Source: Gautieria morchelliformis (lineage: Eukaryota; Basidiomycota; Agaricomycetes; Gomphales; Gomphaceae). From it: a stretch of 64,000 nucleotides of DNA. The notes beneath the pieces were generated by a model that worked only from the letters and a program-made list of their open reading frames with translations, ran no database searches and was not told the origin of the DNA. Where the stretch lies: assembly GCA_015179125.1 (NCBI GenBank), contig WHVA01000104.1:186001-250000 (forward strand). Direction: 5' to 3'. This document shows, piece after piece, positions 1 to 9,540 of this stretch; the stretch's first letter is position 1, and every line of letters starts with the position of its first letter. The translations under genes were made by a program, and so were the position numbers.

Positions 1-243
1 ATTGTTTATTTCAATTATACTTCAGTCACCCCTCCAGAGTCTGCAGACCGCCGCTCACGCAAGATGTCCTCTTTGTTGCTGTTGAATGACAACCTCGACG
101 GCCGTCCCGCTGAACTGTAGTAGTGCTCCGAAAGTAAGCACAATAGTGGACTGTAAAATACAAAACAGACTTCTGCGTATATTCCGCGTGCAATTAAGCA
201 ATCAAATAACTGAAGTTTGATCCGGGGATTTGCAATCTGGGGC

Positions 244-300
244 TGTGATGGTGACCAGACTGGAACATGTGGCACATGTTCTAGTCTGGTCACCATCACA
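244..300. repeat. long inverted repeat (hairpin), arms about 28 nt
   Basis: Two arms of about 28 nt meet with almost no spacer; one mismatch (G versus A) near position 263/281. The arm begins TGTGATGGTGACC and is mirrored by GGTCACCATCACA. No coding sequence is supported around it. It is one of about nine such palindromes in the window. Confidence 0.9.
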
Positions 301-739
301 GTGGTCCGTGTATGTTGGTGATCGCATGTCTGACTGTAATGGATGTGGTTAGTACCTGTGTTTAGTACATGTGTTCTTGAATAACCCCCTGGCGGTTAAT
401 CATACCAACTGCACTGAGCGATGACATGTTCGCTTGTCTGATCTGGGTCACATTGGTAGTGCATCTGGGGTGGCACGCTCGGGGGATGGATTTGTGGGGG
501 CGTGCGAGTGCAACTCTTAGGTGCACCGCGTTGCTCTGTTCCTGTCAAGACGATTCAGACATGCTGGAGGATGACGGAATATGGAAAACTTTCGCATATG
601 ATGATAACGTAGGGAACACTCTGGGATGTACAATTTACCTCCCGAGTAAACCGCACATCACATTCAGGGCTTTTTTACGTTCAGTGAAGCTCTCACGAGC
701 TATGTCATCAAGTGCAACAAGGCAATATGAGCCCTGTAA
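301..739. other. no supported gene
   Basis: A 105-codon open frame runs 426-743 on the plus strand, but it shows no motif I recognise and no signal peptide or repeat, and codon use looks random. I see nothing else here. Confidence 0.5.
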
Positions 740-915
740 GTAGACACCGTTCTGAGGGCCGATCCATTTGCTGCAGGCTGACCGTCTTCGAAGTCGCCCG
801 GCGGCCGGTGTCACTTTTTAAAAATTTCTGACCGTCCGATCAAGGGGATACTGTGTGTTCAGGCACGGGTCTCTCAGACTGTCTCGCGCAGCGGACGCGG
901 TGTCCTCCGATTTCG
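740..915. repeat. direct repeat D1 (partner at 5221-5338)
   Basis: Shares a GTAGACA(C/T)CGTTCTGAGG start and then a long block, from CTGACCGTCCGATCAAGGGG to the TCTCGCGCAGCGGACGC stretch, with 5221-5338 in the same orientation. D1 carries about 65 extra bases after the first block. The pair brackets the gene-fragment cluster at 3.5-5.2 kb, so it may mark the ends of a mobile unit or of a duplication. Confidence 0.75.
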
Positions 916-1291
916 TACCACCTGCGACAAGTCGATTCTACCTGGGGATCATCTCCTCAGGCTGATCCCCGACCAGATTCTTTTCCAATGGTTCAATTAT
1001 ATTCTCTAATAAAATGAATTTACAATCAATTAAATGTAAAATGCTACGGGACAAAACATAACAAAAAACAAAACAAAAGAGCGAAGGGCTCATAAAGCAT
1101 AAAGGCCTCCCTCCTAAAGGGCCTCCCCGGGGCTACAGCGTAAGGGGTCAGCAATAGTCGTATATGTACGAAATGACTGAGGAACTTACCCGGATGCTCG
1201 CACCGATCACGGCCGTACCCATCCCCAGTTCGAAGGCTCATAGAGGCACAGGGGATATCGAGCGGGAGCTGGTGCACACACTACAGCGTAA

Positions 1292-1370
1292 CGAAAACAT
1301 TGAGAGGAACTTACGCGTATGCTACGCCGCATAGGCGTGGCATACGCGTAAGTTCCTCTCGATGTTTTCG
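1292..1370. repeat. long inverted repeat, arms about 35 nt
   Basis: CGAAAACAT...GAGAGGAACTT is mirrored by AAGTTCCTCTC...ATGTTTTCG, closing on a loop around position 1330. There is one mismatch in the outer arm (T versus C) and one extra base near the centre. The arms continue to the loop through ACGCGTATGC and GCATACGCGT. Confidence 0.9.
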
Positions 1371-1463
1371 GCGTTGGCGGCCAACGCCGAGCACGTGCGT
1401 CCCCATTCCCAGGTCGTCCTGGGGTCCTACGCCGGCACTGTGGCTCGGGTGATCCTATAGGCT

Positions 1464-1502
1464 GCCACTGTGGCTCGGGGGACTCCCCCAAGCCACAGTG
1501 GC
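1464..1502. repeat. inverted repeat, arms 17-18 nt
   Basis: GCCACTGTGGCT then GGGGG on the left and CCCCC then AGCCACAGTGGC on the right, with a central ACT. A half copy of the arm (GGCACTGTGGCTCGGG) also lies just upstream at about 1435, so the arm exists three times. Confidence 0.85.
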
Positions 1503-1681
1503 CGCCCGGGATGGAAAGCCCCATGTCAGTAAATGGCAACCAATCAAAAATGTAGAAGCTTACCACAACAGTTGCCAATGGGACAAGTGGTGTGGTGGTG
1601 GCGGTGGCGGTGGTGGGCGCGACACAAACCGGTGACCGCATAGAGCGGTCACCGGAATTTGGGCATTTCGCTGGTGACACA

Positions 1682-1726
1682 CAGGTCCGAAACCGATGGC
1701 TCACAGAGCCATCGGTTTCGGACCTG
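1682..1726. repeat. perfect inverted repeat, 21-nt arms, 3-nt loop
   Basis: Left arm CAGGTCCGAAACCGATGGCT plus C, loop ACA, then the exact reverse complement. A smaller hairpin (GGTGACCGC / GCGGTCACC) lies about 40 bases upstream at 1627-1651. Confidence 0.9.
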
Positions 1727-1979
1727 TTTGTCACAGAGTTGCCTTGAGCGGAAACGGCTGGGTCGGAAGGCTCCTGACGCAGGATAATCTTCAAGGACCT
1801 GGAATGCCAACACACCTCGCCCTGAATACCGAATTCATTCTGAATGACGTTCATCGATACGCCATGGGCAGCGTATCAATGTCCCCATGATTGTTGGTGC
1901 ACCAAGGCCGTCGCAGCGGGGGGCACTGCGCTGATCGCAGTTTGACCGCCACCGTACACTGCACATCGTCAGTGCGTGC

Positions 1980-2495
1980 TCAATCTGGACTTCCTACATG
2001 CCTACTCACGTTTGACCTGTGCAAACACCCCCAGTCTGCTCCTGCTGCTTCGTCAGCTCTGAGGATGAGGCGCGTCATGTGGTCCGGGTTGGTGAGGTCC
2101 CTGAATAGCACATACGAAGCGTACGAATGCCCCCATGAGTTTGCATAGTTGACAAGCCTAACTAGCGCAGGCACGGTCGAGGCTGTCAGGGGACCAAATC
2201 AGGGCCTGCCGCCTCGCAGCGGCTATGAGAGACTTCAGATCAGCTGTTGCCTTTCATATTAGTTTGGCGACATACCCCGGAGAGATCCATGTGAGACGTG
2301 TTGGAGTGTGGCACGAGCGTTGCGTTGGCAAGAACGGGCGTAGACGCGTAGACTCGGCAGCCTTGGAGCGCAAGCAGCGTCAATATCCAGAGGGTGACGA
2401 GCATTTTCACCACAGCGAGTGCCCCGGTGCCGGATAAAAGTGGTGCAGCTGGCGGGGCGAAGGTAGGGGAGGTGATGGTATAAATCTACTGTCAC
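1980..2495 (-). CDS. possible small secreted protein gene, model incomplete
   Basis: Unrecognised. A minus-strand frame starting near 2404 reads MLVTLWILTLLALQGC, which looks like a signal peptide, followed by Asn-rich sequence (ANAT, SNTSH) and a GTATGT donor. A second block at 2174-1980 (PALVRLVNYANSWGHSYAS...) is open up to a GTGAGT donor. I could not join the two blocks in one phase with a normal acceptor, so this may be a decayed gene. Confidence 0.25.
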
Positions 2496-2565
2496 GAGAA
2501 ATAACTACGAACACACCTTGAATCGGTCGATAATGGAAATGCCAGATCGAAAAGCTCGCTGAAGG

Positions 2566-2628
2566 GTTGGCGAGCTCGATGACACGCGTTGGCGGCTGGT
2601 CACCAGGCGCCAACACGTGTGATCGAGC
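2566..2628. repeat. imperfect inverted repeat, arms about 25 nt
   Basis: GAGCTCGATGACACGCGTTG on the left is mirrored by CAACACGTGTGATCGAGCTC on the right, with a short GGCG/CGCC continuation around a GCTGGTCACC loop. A few mismatches suggest it is older than the perfect palindromes. Confidence 0.75.
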
Positions 2629-2639
2629 TCACTGGTGTA

Positions 2640-3514
2640 GGGTCCTGGACGCGCATGGCGGTTGTAGATATTGACTGAGACGGGCGATGCTCGCACGAAG
2701 GTGGATAGCGAACGAGGCGCCAATGAGTTCGAGGTGTGCGACTGACGCGGTTGGGAGCGTTGCGAGATATTCGAGGTATGCTTGGCGTCTGTACTATCTA
2801 GAAGATGGTGGTTGGTACAGAGGAGTTGTGGGGGGCGCTCGACGCGCCAGCGCCCTTTATACGCAGCGCAGAGCGCTTAACACAGGCCAATAGCGCTTAA
2901 CACATTTTGTGAAAAGCACACGCTCACGGCACTCCGTCGGTCGCCCGTCTCCGAACATTCAAAAGAATATATACTGCCTTATGGACAAGAATTTTTTTCG
3001 TATTGCGCTATGTGGAGGTGGTCTAAGGTCTGGAGACCGAGGTCCATGTTCTGTAAGAACTGACCTTGGATCGCATCCACGAGACTGCAACTAAGTAAAC
3101 GACAGATCGATCAGCACCCATATGCGGCTTCTGATCAGCTGCGCTCAGTTCTGCAATAATCATACATTATCGGCGCTAGTACACCCATCAACTACAGCCG
3201 TGACATGTTTTCCTGAAAAAACGCTGGAACAGTGCAAGGGTATATGTGCTACGTGAAACGAGAATAGAGCCCCGCACAGACAAGCATGCCGGGAGGAAAG
3301 AAACAGGTGGTATGCAGAAAAGGGCAAATGTGACGAAGAGGACGTGCAATTAAGAGTCTATGCGACCGTGAGATAAGCCATTGAAGCAGCAGCGCGTGTC
3401 ACTGGTGTGGATGAGGATATGCAAGTCAAGTCCCTAGCATGAGGGTATGTTTGCCGCTGGGCTACAACCCTTGTATCTGCACAATCAGAAATTGCTTCTC
3501 ATCCTGGATGCGAC
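2640..3514. other. no supported gene
   Basis: Only short open frames without motifs. I see no repeat, RNA gene or regulatory site I can name. Confidence 0.5.
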
Positions 3515-4345
3515 ATGGCTCCGTCAGCTTGGGCAGGAACAAAAACAAAAAAGATGCATACGCTGAATTGCTCGTCTGCTCAACATTGCTCATTATCACC
3601 AGGCATTAAGGACAACGAGAGCTACCAAACGTACCCTCCTTGTCATTATGAAAGTCCTTCAGAAATGCCAATAGCTTGTCTTTGTTTCTTCTCAAGATCG
3701 ACTCGATTTGTGGTGCTTCTTCGGGTTGGCGACAAAAACCTTGAAAACGTGAAACGCCTCGAACTGAATGTTGCGTGACGAAGATTCATCGTCATCTTCA
3801 GATTCGCTTCCATACGTTCAGCTTCAGCCCTCAGGAAACCCAAGCGCAAACCTCCGGATACGTACCTTCATTGGAGATGTATCGCGTCATGACATTGAAG
3901 TTAGCCCGATCTAGAACAATTTCGCCGAGCAACTTCAGCGACTGCCGTTTCGTGACGTAGTTCGTAGATAACAGGAGGGCAGTGTATGAATTGAAAAACT
4001 GCAGAGGTAACATAAGCCGACATTCTGTGAAACGTGGCCACCACACTTTACCCGATCATAGTTTTTCTCCAGATATTTGGCTACCATGGGTTTATGTCTA
4101 GTCAGCGTTTCCTGAATACGACGTTATTCACAATCACAAGAAAAAGAACGTGTGAGAACCTTATAGTTGGCAAATGCATCGCAAGAGATCCCGAATGTCC
4201 GTTCCTCGATATAATGCGGGAAAGAGTAAAACCTAAACACCAAGTAAGCGATTGAATGCACACCGCCTCCGAGCGTACTGGTCGGACCAAAGCAAGAGCT
4301 TCCATAACAATTCATGCCGCAGCATCTCTTTGAGAATCATGAACA
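3515..4345 (-). pseudogene. Mo25/HYM1 (CAB39-like scaffold) gene fragment
   Basis: Mo25 proteins are armadillo-like scaffolds for STE20/MST and NDR kinases in the fungal RAM/MOR polarity network. Translation of the minus strand gives, in order, [77 protein letters not shown] and [19 protein letters not shown], all typical Mo25 segments and interrupted by GT-AG introns of normal size. The N-terminal half is missing. The MMNLLRD segment has an internal deletion, and one base is lost after VANPKK near 3730, so the frame is broken. The 3' end decays near 3520. The family call is firm; the copy cannot encode Mo25. Confidence 0.85.
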
Positions 4346-4878
4346 TGCTGCTCCGAGTTTCAGCAACGCTCGCACGACTAGTGGGACCTGTGTTGTTCAC
4401 GGGTAAGCATTCATTCAGCAACAATCAGGAAACTTACTTTGAGCTCATATACCCCGTCTACATTGGGGTTGTTCACCATATTTAGAAAATGTGATTCTTC
4501 GCGAAGAAACAGGTCATCCAACGTGGTGATTTTATACAGATTGAGGCATGGGTGACCCCGCGGGAGGGTGCGGACGATCCGTTCATGAGAATAAGTGTCG
4601 TCAAATGTATTATCGGCCGGTTGGGTCTTTAGATTTAGGTAGAATTCCCTAGGTATACGAAGGGTGACTGGGACAAGTTCAGAATCCACTGCGAGCCATA
4701 AGGTGAACCGGCCGGGACCACATCCGGGACGGATTTGTACGATGTCCCAATGAAAAGCTCGCACTTTGACGCCTCGGAACATGGAAGGGACTACCTGAGT
4801 AGTCGAGCCACCCAGTCGAACCTCGCGCCTTTCCTTCCAGCGTGGGCGTATGGATTTCTGCCACGTGGAATAATTCAC
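4346..4878 (-). pseudogene. DNA polymerase epsilon catalytic subunit fragment (POL2-like)
   Basis: The minus-strand frame reads WDIVQIRPG, GRFTLWLAVDSELV, LRIPREFYLNLK, RIVRTLPRGHPCLNLYKI and HFLNMVNNPNVDGVYELK. It is followed by a GTAAGT donor (4437) and a next exon VPLVVRALLKLG starting at 4387. These match the region of Pol epsilon just before its inactive C-terminal half. Only this small internal piece of a roughly 2200-residue protein is present; it begins abruptly after a KDZ-type fragment and stops where the Mo25 fragment starts, at about 4345. The retained intron shows it came from genomic DNA and not from mRNA. Confidence 0.85.
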
Positions 4879-5212
4879 GGCAAGGTCTGATACATATTAC
4901 GGTGACCTATTCTAGTCAGTGGCTGAGGGAAAAGTAGTAGATGGTCTCACCAATCCCGTGAAGGAGGCCGTATTGGTGAAAAGCCCGTATGTCCTCAACA
5001 GCTGCCGCAACTTCTGACTCATTCCATACCTCTTCACATAATTGCTGCCAGAATTGAGCCACAGCAGGCCAGCGCCAGCCTAGGGCATCGCAGAGGAACA
5101 TGTGAACGTGTAGAGGCAATTCGGAAGGTGGTGAACGAACATCTAACTGCTGGAATGAAATAGGCGGTTTGAGGAGGATGGCGAACCTGGCAAACCGCAG
5201 CGAGTCAAGCAA
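4879..5212 (-). pseudogene. KDZ-transposon-associated CxC5/CxC6-like protein fragment
   Basis: The frame contains LPLHVHMFLCDALGWRW, then WQQLCEEVWNESEV, then FHQYGLLHGIG, a GTGAGA intron of about 44 bases, and HRNMY. The order 'LP..HxFLxxAL...W..l.e.VW...YGxxHGIxxRNxY' resembles the N-terminal part of cysteine-cluster proteins that accompany KDZ transposases in basidiomycetes. The Cys cluster that should follow is gone; the sequence switches to Pol epsilon. The assignment rests on pattern memory only. Confidence 0.45.
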
Positions 5213-5220
5213 CGAGCCGT

Positions 5221-5338
5221 GTAGACATCGTTCTGAGGCCTGACCGTCCGATCAAGGGGATGCTGTTTGTTCAGGCACGAGTCTCCCCGAGTCTCTCAGA
5301 GACTGTCTCGCGCAGCGGACGCTATGTCCTCGAGTTTC
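5221..5338. repeat. direct repeat D2 (partner at 740-915)
   Basis: Same orientation as D1 and lacking its roughly 65-base internal segment. It begins nine bases after the 5' edge of the KDZ-type fragment. Confidence 0.75.
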
Positions 5339-5576
5339 CCGCCGATCTGGAGGATCAGCTCACCATTTGAGCACGGAAAGTGCTAATCAATCTGTAATTT
5401 GTGTCAGAAGCATACCGCAAATGCGTAGCTCTGTAAGCGAGTATGACCCACGTTTGGCACTCTGCGAAAGTCTACACAAAGCGAGTCGAGTGACATGAAT
5501 GTTGTAAATTAGATTGGAAGAGGACTTTGGTTTAGCGTTATGGTATCGCTATGAAGGTGCACTTCATCAATATTGG
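5339..5576. other. no supported feature
   Basis: No motif, repeat or gene is visible. Confidence 0.4.
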
Positions 5577-6018
5577 ACAAGGTGGCGTACCCTGGTCGCC
5601 AGTGACCTAGTACGGCAGCCATAAATCCCAGGGGCCGGGGGTCGTGTTGGGGTTATCGGGGATAAGCTAGAACGCTGTTAGGGTGGAGGGGAGATCGGTC
5701 AGGGTATGGTCTCATATCAGTAGCCTCGGGCATATGCCCGAGGCCGTATATAGTGCAACCCAATAGTTAGCGGCACCTCAGTGAACTACCACGCTCACTG
5801 AGGTGCGTATCCTTTTCTATCGATGTCTAGATACAAAGCCACTCACTCCGTTGATAGCTCTATATCTAGGTAGAGTACTAATACATACACTCAGTGAACT
5901 ACCACGCTCACTGAGCTTTATATCTAGTCTACTGCGCATAACCTTCACAGGTCGAGTGTGGACACGTGGAAGACGTGGGAGCGAGCGCAAGCAGGGAGAC
6001 AGAAAAAAGAGAATGGAG
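5577..6018 (-). pseudogene. relic of glycoprotein (MAG-like) exon 1
   Basis: Two islands match the minus-strand exon 1 of the intact gene at 10741-11194. They are 5589-5609 (CCCTGGTCGCCAGTGACCT, coding QVTGDQGG) and 5985-6018 (signal-peptide region, GCAAGCAGGGAGA). The sequence between them, including a hairpin-bearing repeat at 5718-5925, is unrelated. The relic lies just upstream of the first Mug135-like gene, as expected for a third, oldest unit of the tandem array. Confidence 0.6.
5718..5925. repeat. MITE-like hairpin repeat (inverted partner at 38245-38440)
   Basis: Contains the 20-nt perfect palindrome CCTCGGGCATATGCCCGAGG (5727-5746) and two CTCAGTGAACTACCACGCTC hairpins. Reverse-complemented, it shares TTCACTGAGGTGC, GCTAACT, CTATATA and CATATGCCCGA, in the same order, with 38350-38440. 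No coding capacity. Confidence 0.55.
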
Positions 6019-6128
6019 TACGGTGACTTCAATGCTACAGATTTTAGCTGCTGTGGGACTTTCAAGTACCGCTGTGCCACTGGCACCGTGACGTGATGTC
6101 ATGATGACATACCATCCACCATCTAGCA

Positions 6129-6992
6129 ATGCCCATCCCACCTCCCCAGTGCAGTATAACTACAATAGCATTGCCACCACTGCCCCATGACCCTCCCGAT
6201 GTGACTGACGTCTGCAAGGCAACACTCTTTGCCGATGAGGTCAGAGCAGGCCGACGTTAGTAATATTATTATTCTCTTCCCACAAAGTCAGCATAACCAA
6301 CTTCTCTTAGGACATATGGAGCTGGGTGCCAGACCCACCGATGAAGATGTTTGTAGTGCCACCCTTTACCGAGCAAGAATCCTATCAGCATATAGTGCTG
6401 TGCAAGGTGTGCCCACGGCGGTCTACTGTATTACCGCTGGGGTTGATTGACTGAAGATATACAGGAGTTCCCATTTTGGGTGATGATTTGGTTGCTATAG
6501 TTATGGGAAGGTTGGATGTGATGGAGGGGCGCATGGATGAAATTGGTGCAAACATCGATGCGGTGAATGCAAACTTGAGGGGGCACCTCGATGCATTGCA
6601 GAAGATGGTGGGCTACGTACGCATTCTGGCAACTAGGGTTTGTTAAGAATTTCTTTATTTCTTCCATTGTAAATGCCAATTATTTTATTTTATGATTAGT
6701 CCTACAACCTCACCTGCGGGAGCGGTTTGGTAAGTCGGTTCGCGATTATGCCTTTACCGAACGGTCAAGAGCCACCCGCTGTGAGTTATTAATTATAATA
6801 GAAATGTATAGTTTACTAACTGATGGGTTACTCTAGAATCTTCCTTGCCTTGAAAATGTCCAGCGTATAAGGAACCTCTCGCAGGATGAGCTTATACATT
6901 ATATAAATGCATATGGCCTGCAGCATAGGCAAAGTGATGGAGAAAAACGGCAGGCCATCTCAGCTCACATTGGCTGCACTGTTGACCTATAA
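6129..6992 (+). CDS. Mug135-like C-terminal domain protein, copy 1
   Basis: Five exons: 6129-6255, 6311-6406, 6465-6637, 6700-6780 and 6837-6992. They join in phase to 210 codons with GT-AG introns of 55-62 bp. The N-terminus is Pro-rich (MPIPPP), followed by a conserved VCKATLFADEVRA helix. Exon 3 encodes a predicted coiled coil built on (D/A)-A-x-N-A-N-L units. Exons 4-5 read SYNLTCGSG, then MPLPNGQEPP, then IRNL...YINAYG...RRxAIxxHIGC, which resembles the Mug135-like C-terminal domain found in many Agaricomycete proteins of unknown biochemistry (mug135 is a meiotically upregulated fission-yeast gene). It converges on the glycoprotein copy at 7340-8040. The whole frame is intact, so it may be expressed. 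Confidence 0.75.
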
Positions 6993-7020
6993 TACTCCCT
7001 GTAAGTACCTAACTAGTCAA

Positions 7021-7179
7021 ATGTTTGAGCTCATCAAAATTCAAGCTCCTCATTACTTGGAGGACATCATCTCAGCTAGCGCCACGTCGTATGTACTTGA
7101 CAAGACGCTTCACGCCACGGCCCTTACCATCTCAGATCATGTCTTAACTGCAGCCACTAGGGCGTGCCCGTATGTATGA
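7021..7179 (+). other. short conserved open frame or 3' UTR, copy 1
   Basis: A 52-codon ATG-initiated frame (MFELIKIQAPHYLEDI...) lies 28 bases after the Mug135-like stop. The same frame is kept in the second unit at 9541-9699, with both synonymous and non-synonymous changes. It could be a small protein or merely the shared 3' UTR; nothing identifies a family. Confidence 0.3.
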
Positions 7180-7339
7180 GAGCAAAGTTCCGTGTAGTTT
7201 ATGTGCAATGTTCGTGTAGTGTAGTCACTCCGCACAACGCGGCAAAAAAAGAAAGGAAAGAAAAAGCAAAGTGGGAAAGGATATAGTGTACGAGTCATCA
7301 CCCCAGCCGCCGATGTCCATCCGAAACGCTATGCCGGGG

Positions 7340-8040
7340 TTACGCCATCAGCACCGAACAATGCAGCTGCAAGTCCCCCCACGGGGGCCCCGATCGCGAC
7401 AGCGCCGCCGGGGCTCGCTGTCGCGGAAGCCGCCGAGCCACTGCCGCTGCGACTAGCTGCTGCGGTGGTTCCGCCCCCAGACCCAGACCCAGAGGCGGCA
7501 CTACCGGTGGTGGTTGGCGTCGGCGCGGCAAGGAAGGGTTGGATGAGAATGTTTGGCAGTTGCTGGAAGCTGGGATGGATGTGGTGTACGGTGGGACGAC
7601 GGGGCCGGTTTGGGGCTGGAACCAGGTCGTGGTTTGGCCGGGAGCAGTGGTGAACACGCCGGGCGGTGTCATGTCGTCACTGTCACAGACTTCGAAGGTG
7701 CCGTTGATCTGCCCGTACTACATTATGGAGCGTAAGGTTAGTTTGTAGTATAAAAGGGAAAGTGGACTACATACGTCAGCCAGGGCGTTGAAGTTGCAAC
7801 CTCTGCGCTAAGACTAGACATGTTTGATGGAAGTAACACAGCCGACTCACATCTCATCATAGATATGGTTGCAAAGTTGAGGACCGTTGGGATCATCCGG
7901 GTTGTACATCTTCAAACAGAAGACACCACCACCGATGAAGCTGTTGGCCATGTACTTAGAGACACTATGATCAGGTGACCCCATGGAAACTCATTCGATC
8001 CACTCGATAACTTGCGTGAAAGAGGTGCTGCCGCTAGAGT
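7340..8040 (-). pseudogene. truncated MAG-like glycoprotein, 3' part
   Basis: Copy of exons 2 (end) to 5 of the intact gene at 9860-11194. It keeps FTQVVEWI, the FIGSGVFCLKMCNP region, NFNALAD, MTPPGVFTTAPGQTTTW and PYTTSIPASSNCQTFSSN. Three lesions are visible: exon 1 is absent; the donor after exon 2 is AT instead of GT (7985-7995); and four bases are missing after TFSSN, near 7540, shifting the Ser/Gly-rich GPI tail out of frame. At 8040/8041 homology ends and a macrodomain fragment begins. Confidence 0.85.
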
Positions 8041-8254
8041 GGATGGCGCCGTCAACTGAAAAGTAAAATTGTCATGAAAGGGCTTGTCGCATTTATCCGC
8101 CCACTCACCTCCGCCGCAGCCTATCAAAACAATGGCAATTAGCATCTGTACTGTAAGAATCGTGTGCGCTCCCAGGTTGATGTAAGCACCTCGTAAGGTC
8201 TTGTTCGCAGCGTTCACCATCGCGTCAACCTCAAGCTTGGTTATATCTCCCTGG
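8036..8254 (-). pseudogene. macrodomain (ADP-ribose-binding) N-terminal fragment fused to the glycoprotein copy
   Basis: Exon 8190-8254 reads GDITKLEVDAMVNAANKTLR. A 12-base micro-exon at 8109-8120 supplies GCGG, and the exon from 8055 starts VDGAIH. Together these give the macrodomain signature GDIT...VNAAN...GGVDGAIH, which binds ADP-ribose. All introns are GT-AG. The reading frame then passes without a break into the glycoprotein exon 2 (SSGSTSFTQVVEW). The residues of the macrodomain after the first histidine are missing. A start exon upstream of 8254 was not located. Confidence 0.8.
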
Positions 8255-8585
8255 CTGCAAAAATGTAATGACGAACATTGAACAACTTATAAAATTGAGA
8301 TTCGGTCTAATAACAGAAGTCGGATTGAGCCGAATGGATCTGAGAATGTCGCAAGAAATCTATGACACAGGGGTGTTAATATGTGGACAACTCCCCTGGA
8401 TAGGGATAGAAACGTGCAATAAAACCAACGCTGCCTACGTCACGAGTTAGTAAATGTTGGGATAAGAGGGCCTTAATTCCATCGCGTCGTCGATATGAGT
8501 GCATGCTGACACGTGCTAATCGCGTCGTCACGTGTTCGTGGACACGTCACGTGTTTCGTGGACGACCTTTCGTATCCCTCGAGCA
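8255..8585. other. intergenic, promoter side of Mug135-like copy 2
   Basis: No coding sequence is supported. It contains a cluster of CACGTG/ACACGT motifs (8509-8560) just upstream of the copy 2 start; these are E-box-like palindromes that could bind a bHLH factor, but the role is a guess. The 5' exon of the macrodomain gene may lie here but was not found. Confidence 0.35.
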
Positions 8586-9516
8586 ATGCCCGTCCCACCT
8601 CCCGAGTGCAGCATAGGTTCAATACAATTGCCAGAATTTCCCAATGATCCTCCCGATGTGTCTGATGTCTGCAAGGCAACTATGTTTGCTGCTGAGGTTA
8701 GAGCAGCCCGAAGTTAGTAATACTATTTTTCTCTTCCACAAAGTCAGTATAACGTTCTCTTAGGACGTAAAGAGCAGGATGATACACCCACGGACGCAGA
8801 TGTTTGTAGTGCGACTGTCTACCAAGCAAGAGTTCTATCGGCATACAGTGCGGCACAGGGTACGTCTGCGGCGGTCCGTTGTATTACCGTTTAGGTTGGT
8901 TGACTAAAGATATGCAGGGGCTCCTATTTTGGGTGATGAGTTGGCTGCTGTAATTCTGGGAAGGCTGGATGACATGGAGGCGCGCATGGGTGAAATCGAT
9001 GCAAACCTGGGTGGGCGGATGGATGCGATGAACGCAAACTTGAACGCAAACTTGGGTGGACGTATTGATGCAATGAATGCAAACTTAGCCGCGATGAACA
9101 CAAACTTGGGGGGGCGCCTTGAGGCATTGCAGCAGATGGTCGGCAATGTACGCATTTTGGCAACTAAGGTTTATCAATTTATTTCTTCTATTGTAAATCC
9201 CAATTAATTTATTTTATGATTAGTCCTACAACCTCACCTGTGGGAGCGGTTTGGCAAGTCGGTTCGCGATTATGCCTTTACCGAACGGTCAAGAGCCACC
9301 CGCTGTGAGTTATTAATTATAATAGAAATGTATAGTTTACTAACTGATGGGTTACTCTAGGATCTTCCTCGCATTGAAAATGTCCAGGATATAAGGAACC
9401 TCGAGCGGTATCAGCTTATTCGTTATATAAATGCATATGGCCTGGAGCTTAGGCGAGATGAGCAAGATAAACGGCGGGCCATTTCTGCTCACATTGGCTG
9501 CAGTGTTGACCTATAA
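8586..9516 (+). CDS. Mug135-like C-terminal domain protein, copy 2
   Basis: Five exons: 8586-8712, 8764-8859, 8918-9168, 9224-9304 and 9361-9516. They join in phase to 236 codons with introns of 51-58 bp. The exon layout is the same as in copy 1. The protein starts MPVPPPECSI. Exon 3 is 78 bases longer than in copy 1 because it carries extra GGR(M/I)DAMNANL repeats (coiled coil, about residues 90-145). The C-terminal domain SYNLTCGSG...HIGCSVDL is intact. Introns and exons are both similar to copy 1, so the pair arose by tandem duplication of genomic DNA. It converges on the intact glycoprotein gene. Confidence 0.8.
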
Positions 9517-9540
9517 TATTCCCTGTACCTAACTAAGCAA

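Larger units (their letters stand above)
916..1979. other. palindrome-rich stretch without a supported gene
   Basis: Contains four separate inverted repeats (1292-1370, 1464-1502, 1627-1651, 1682-1726) within about 450 bases. The 215-codon minus-strand frame at 1207-1854 simply reads through these hairpins and has no recognisable domain. Confidence 0.6.

Noticed and set aside
1207..1854. 215-codon minus-strand open frame
   Set aside because: It reads through four palindromes, has no domain or splice context, and looks like chance coding in GC-rich hairpins.
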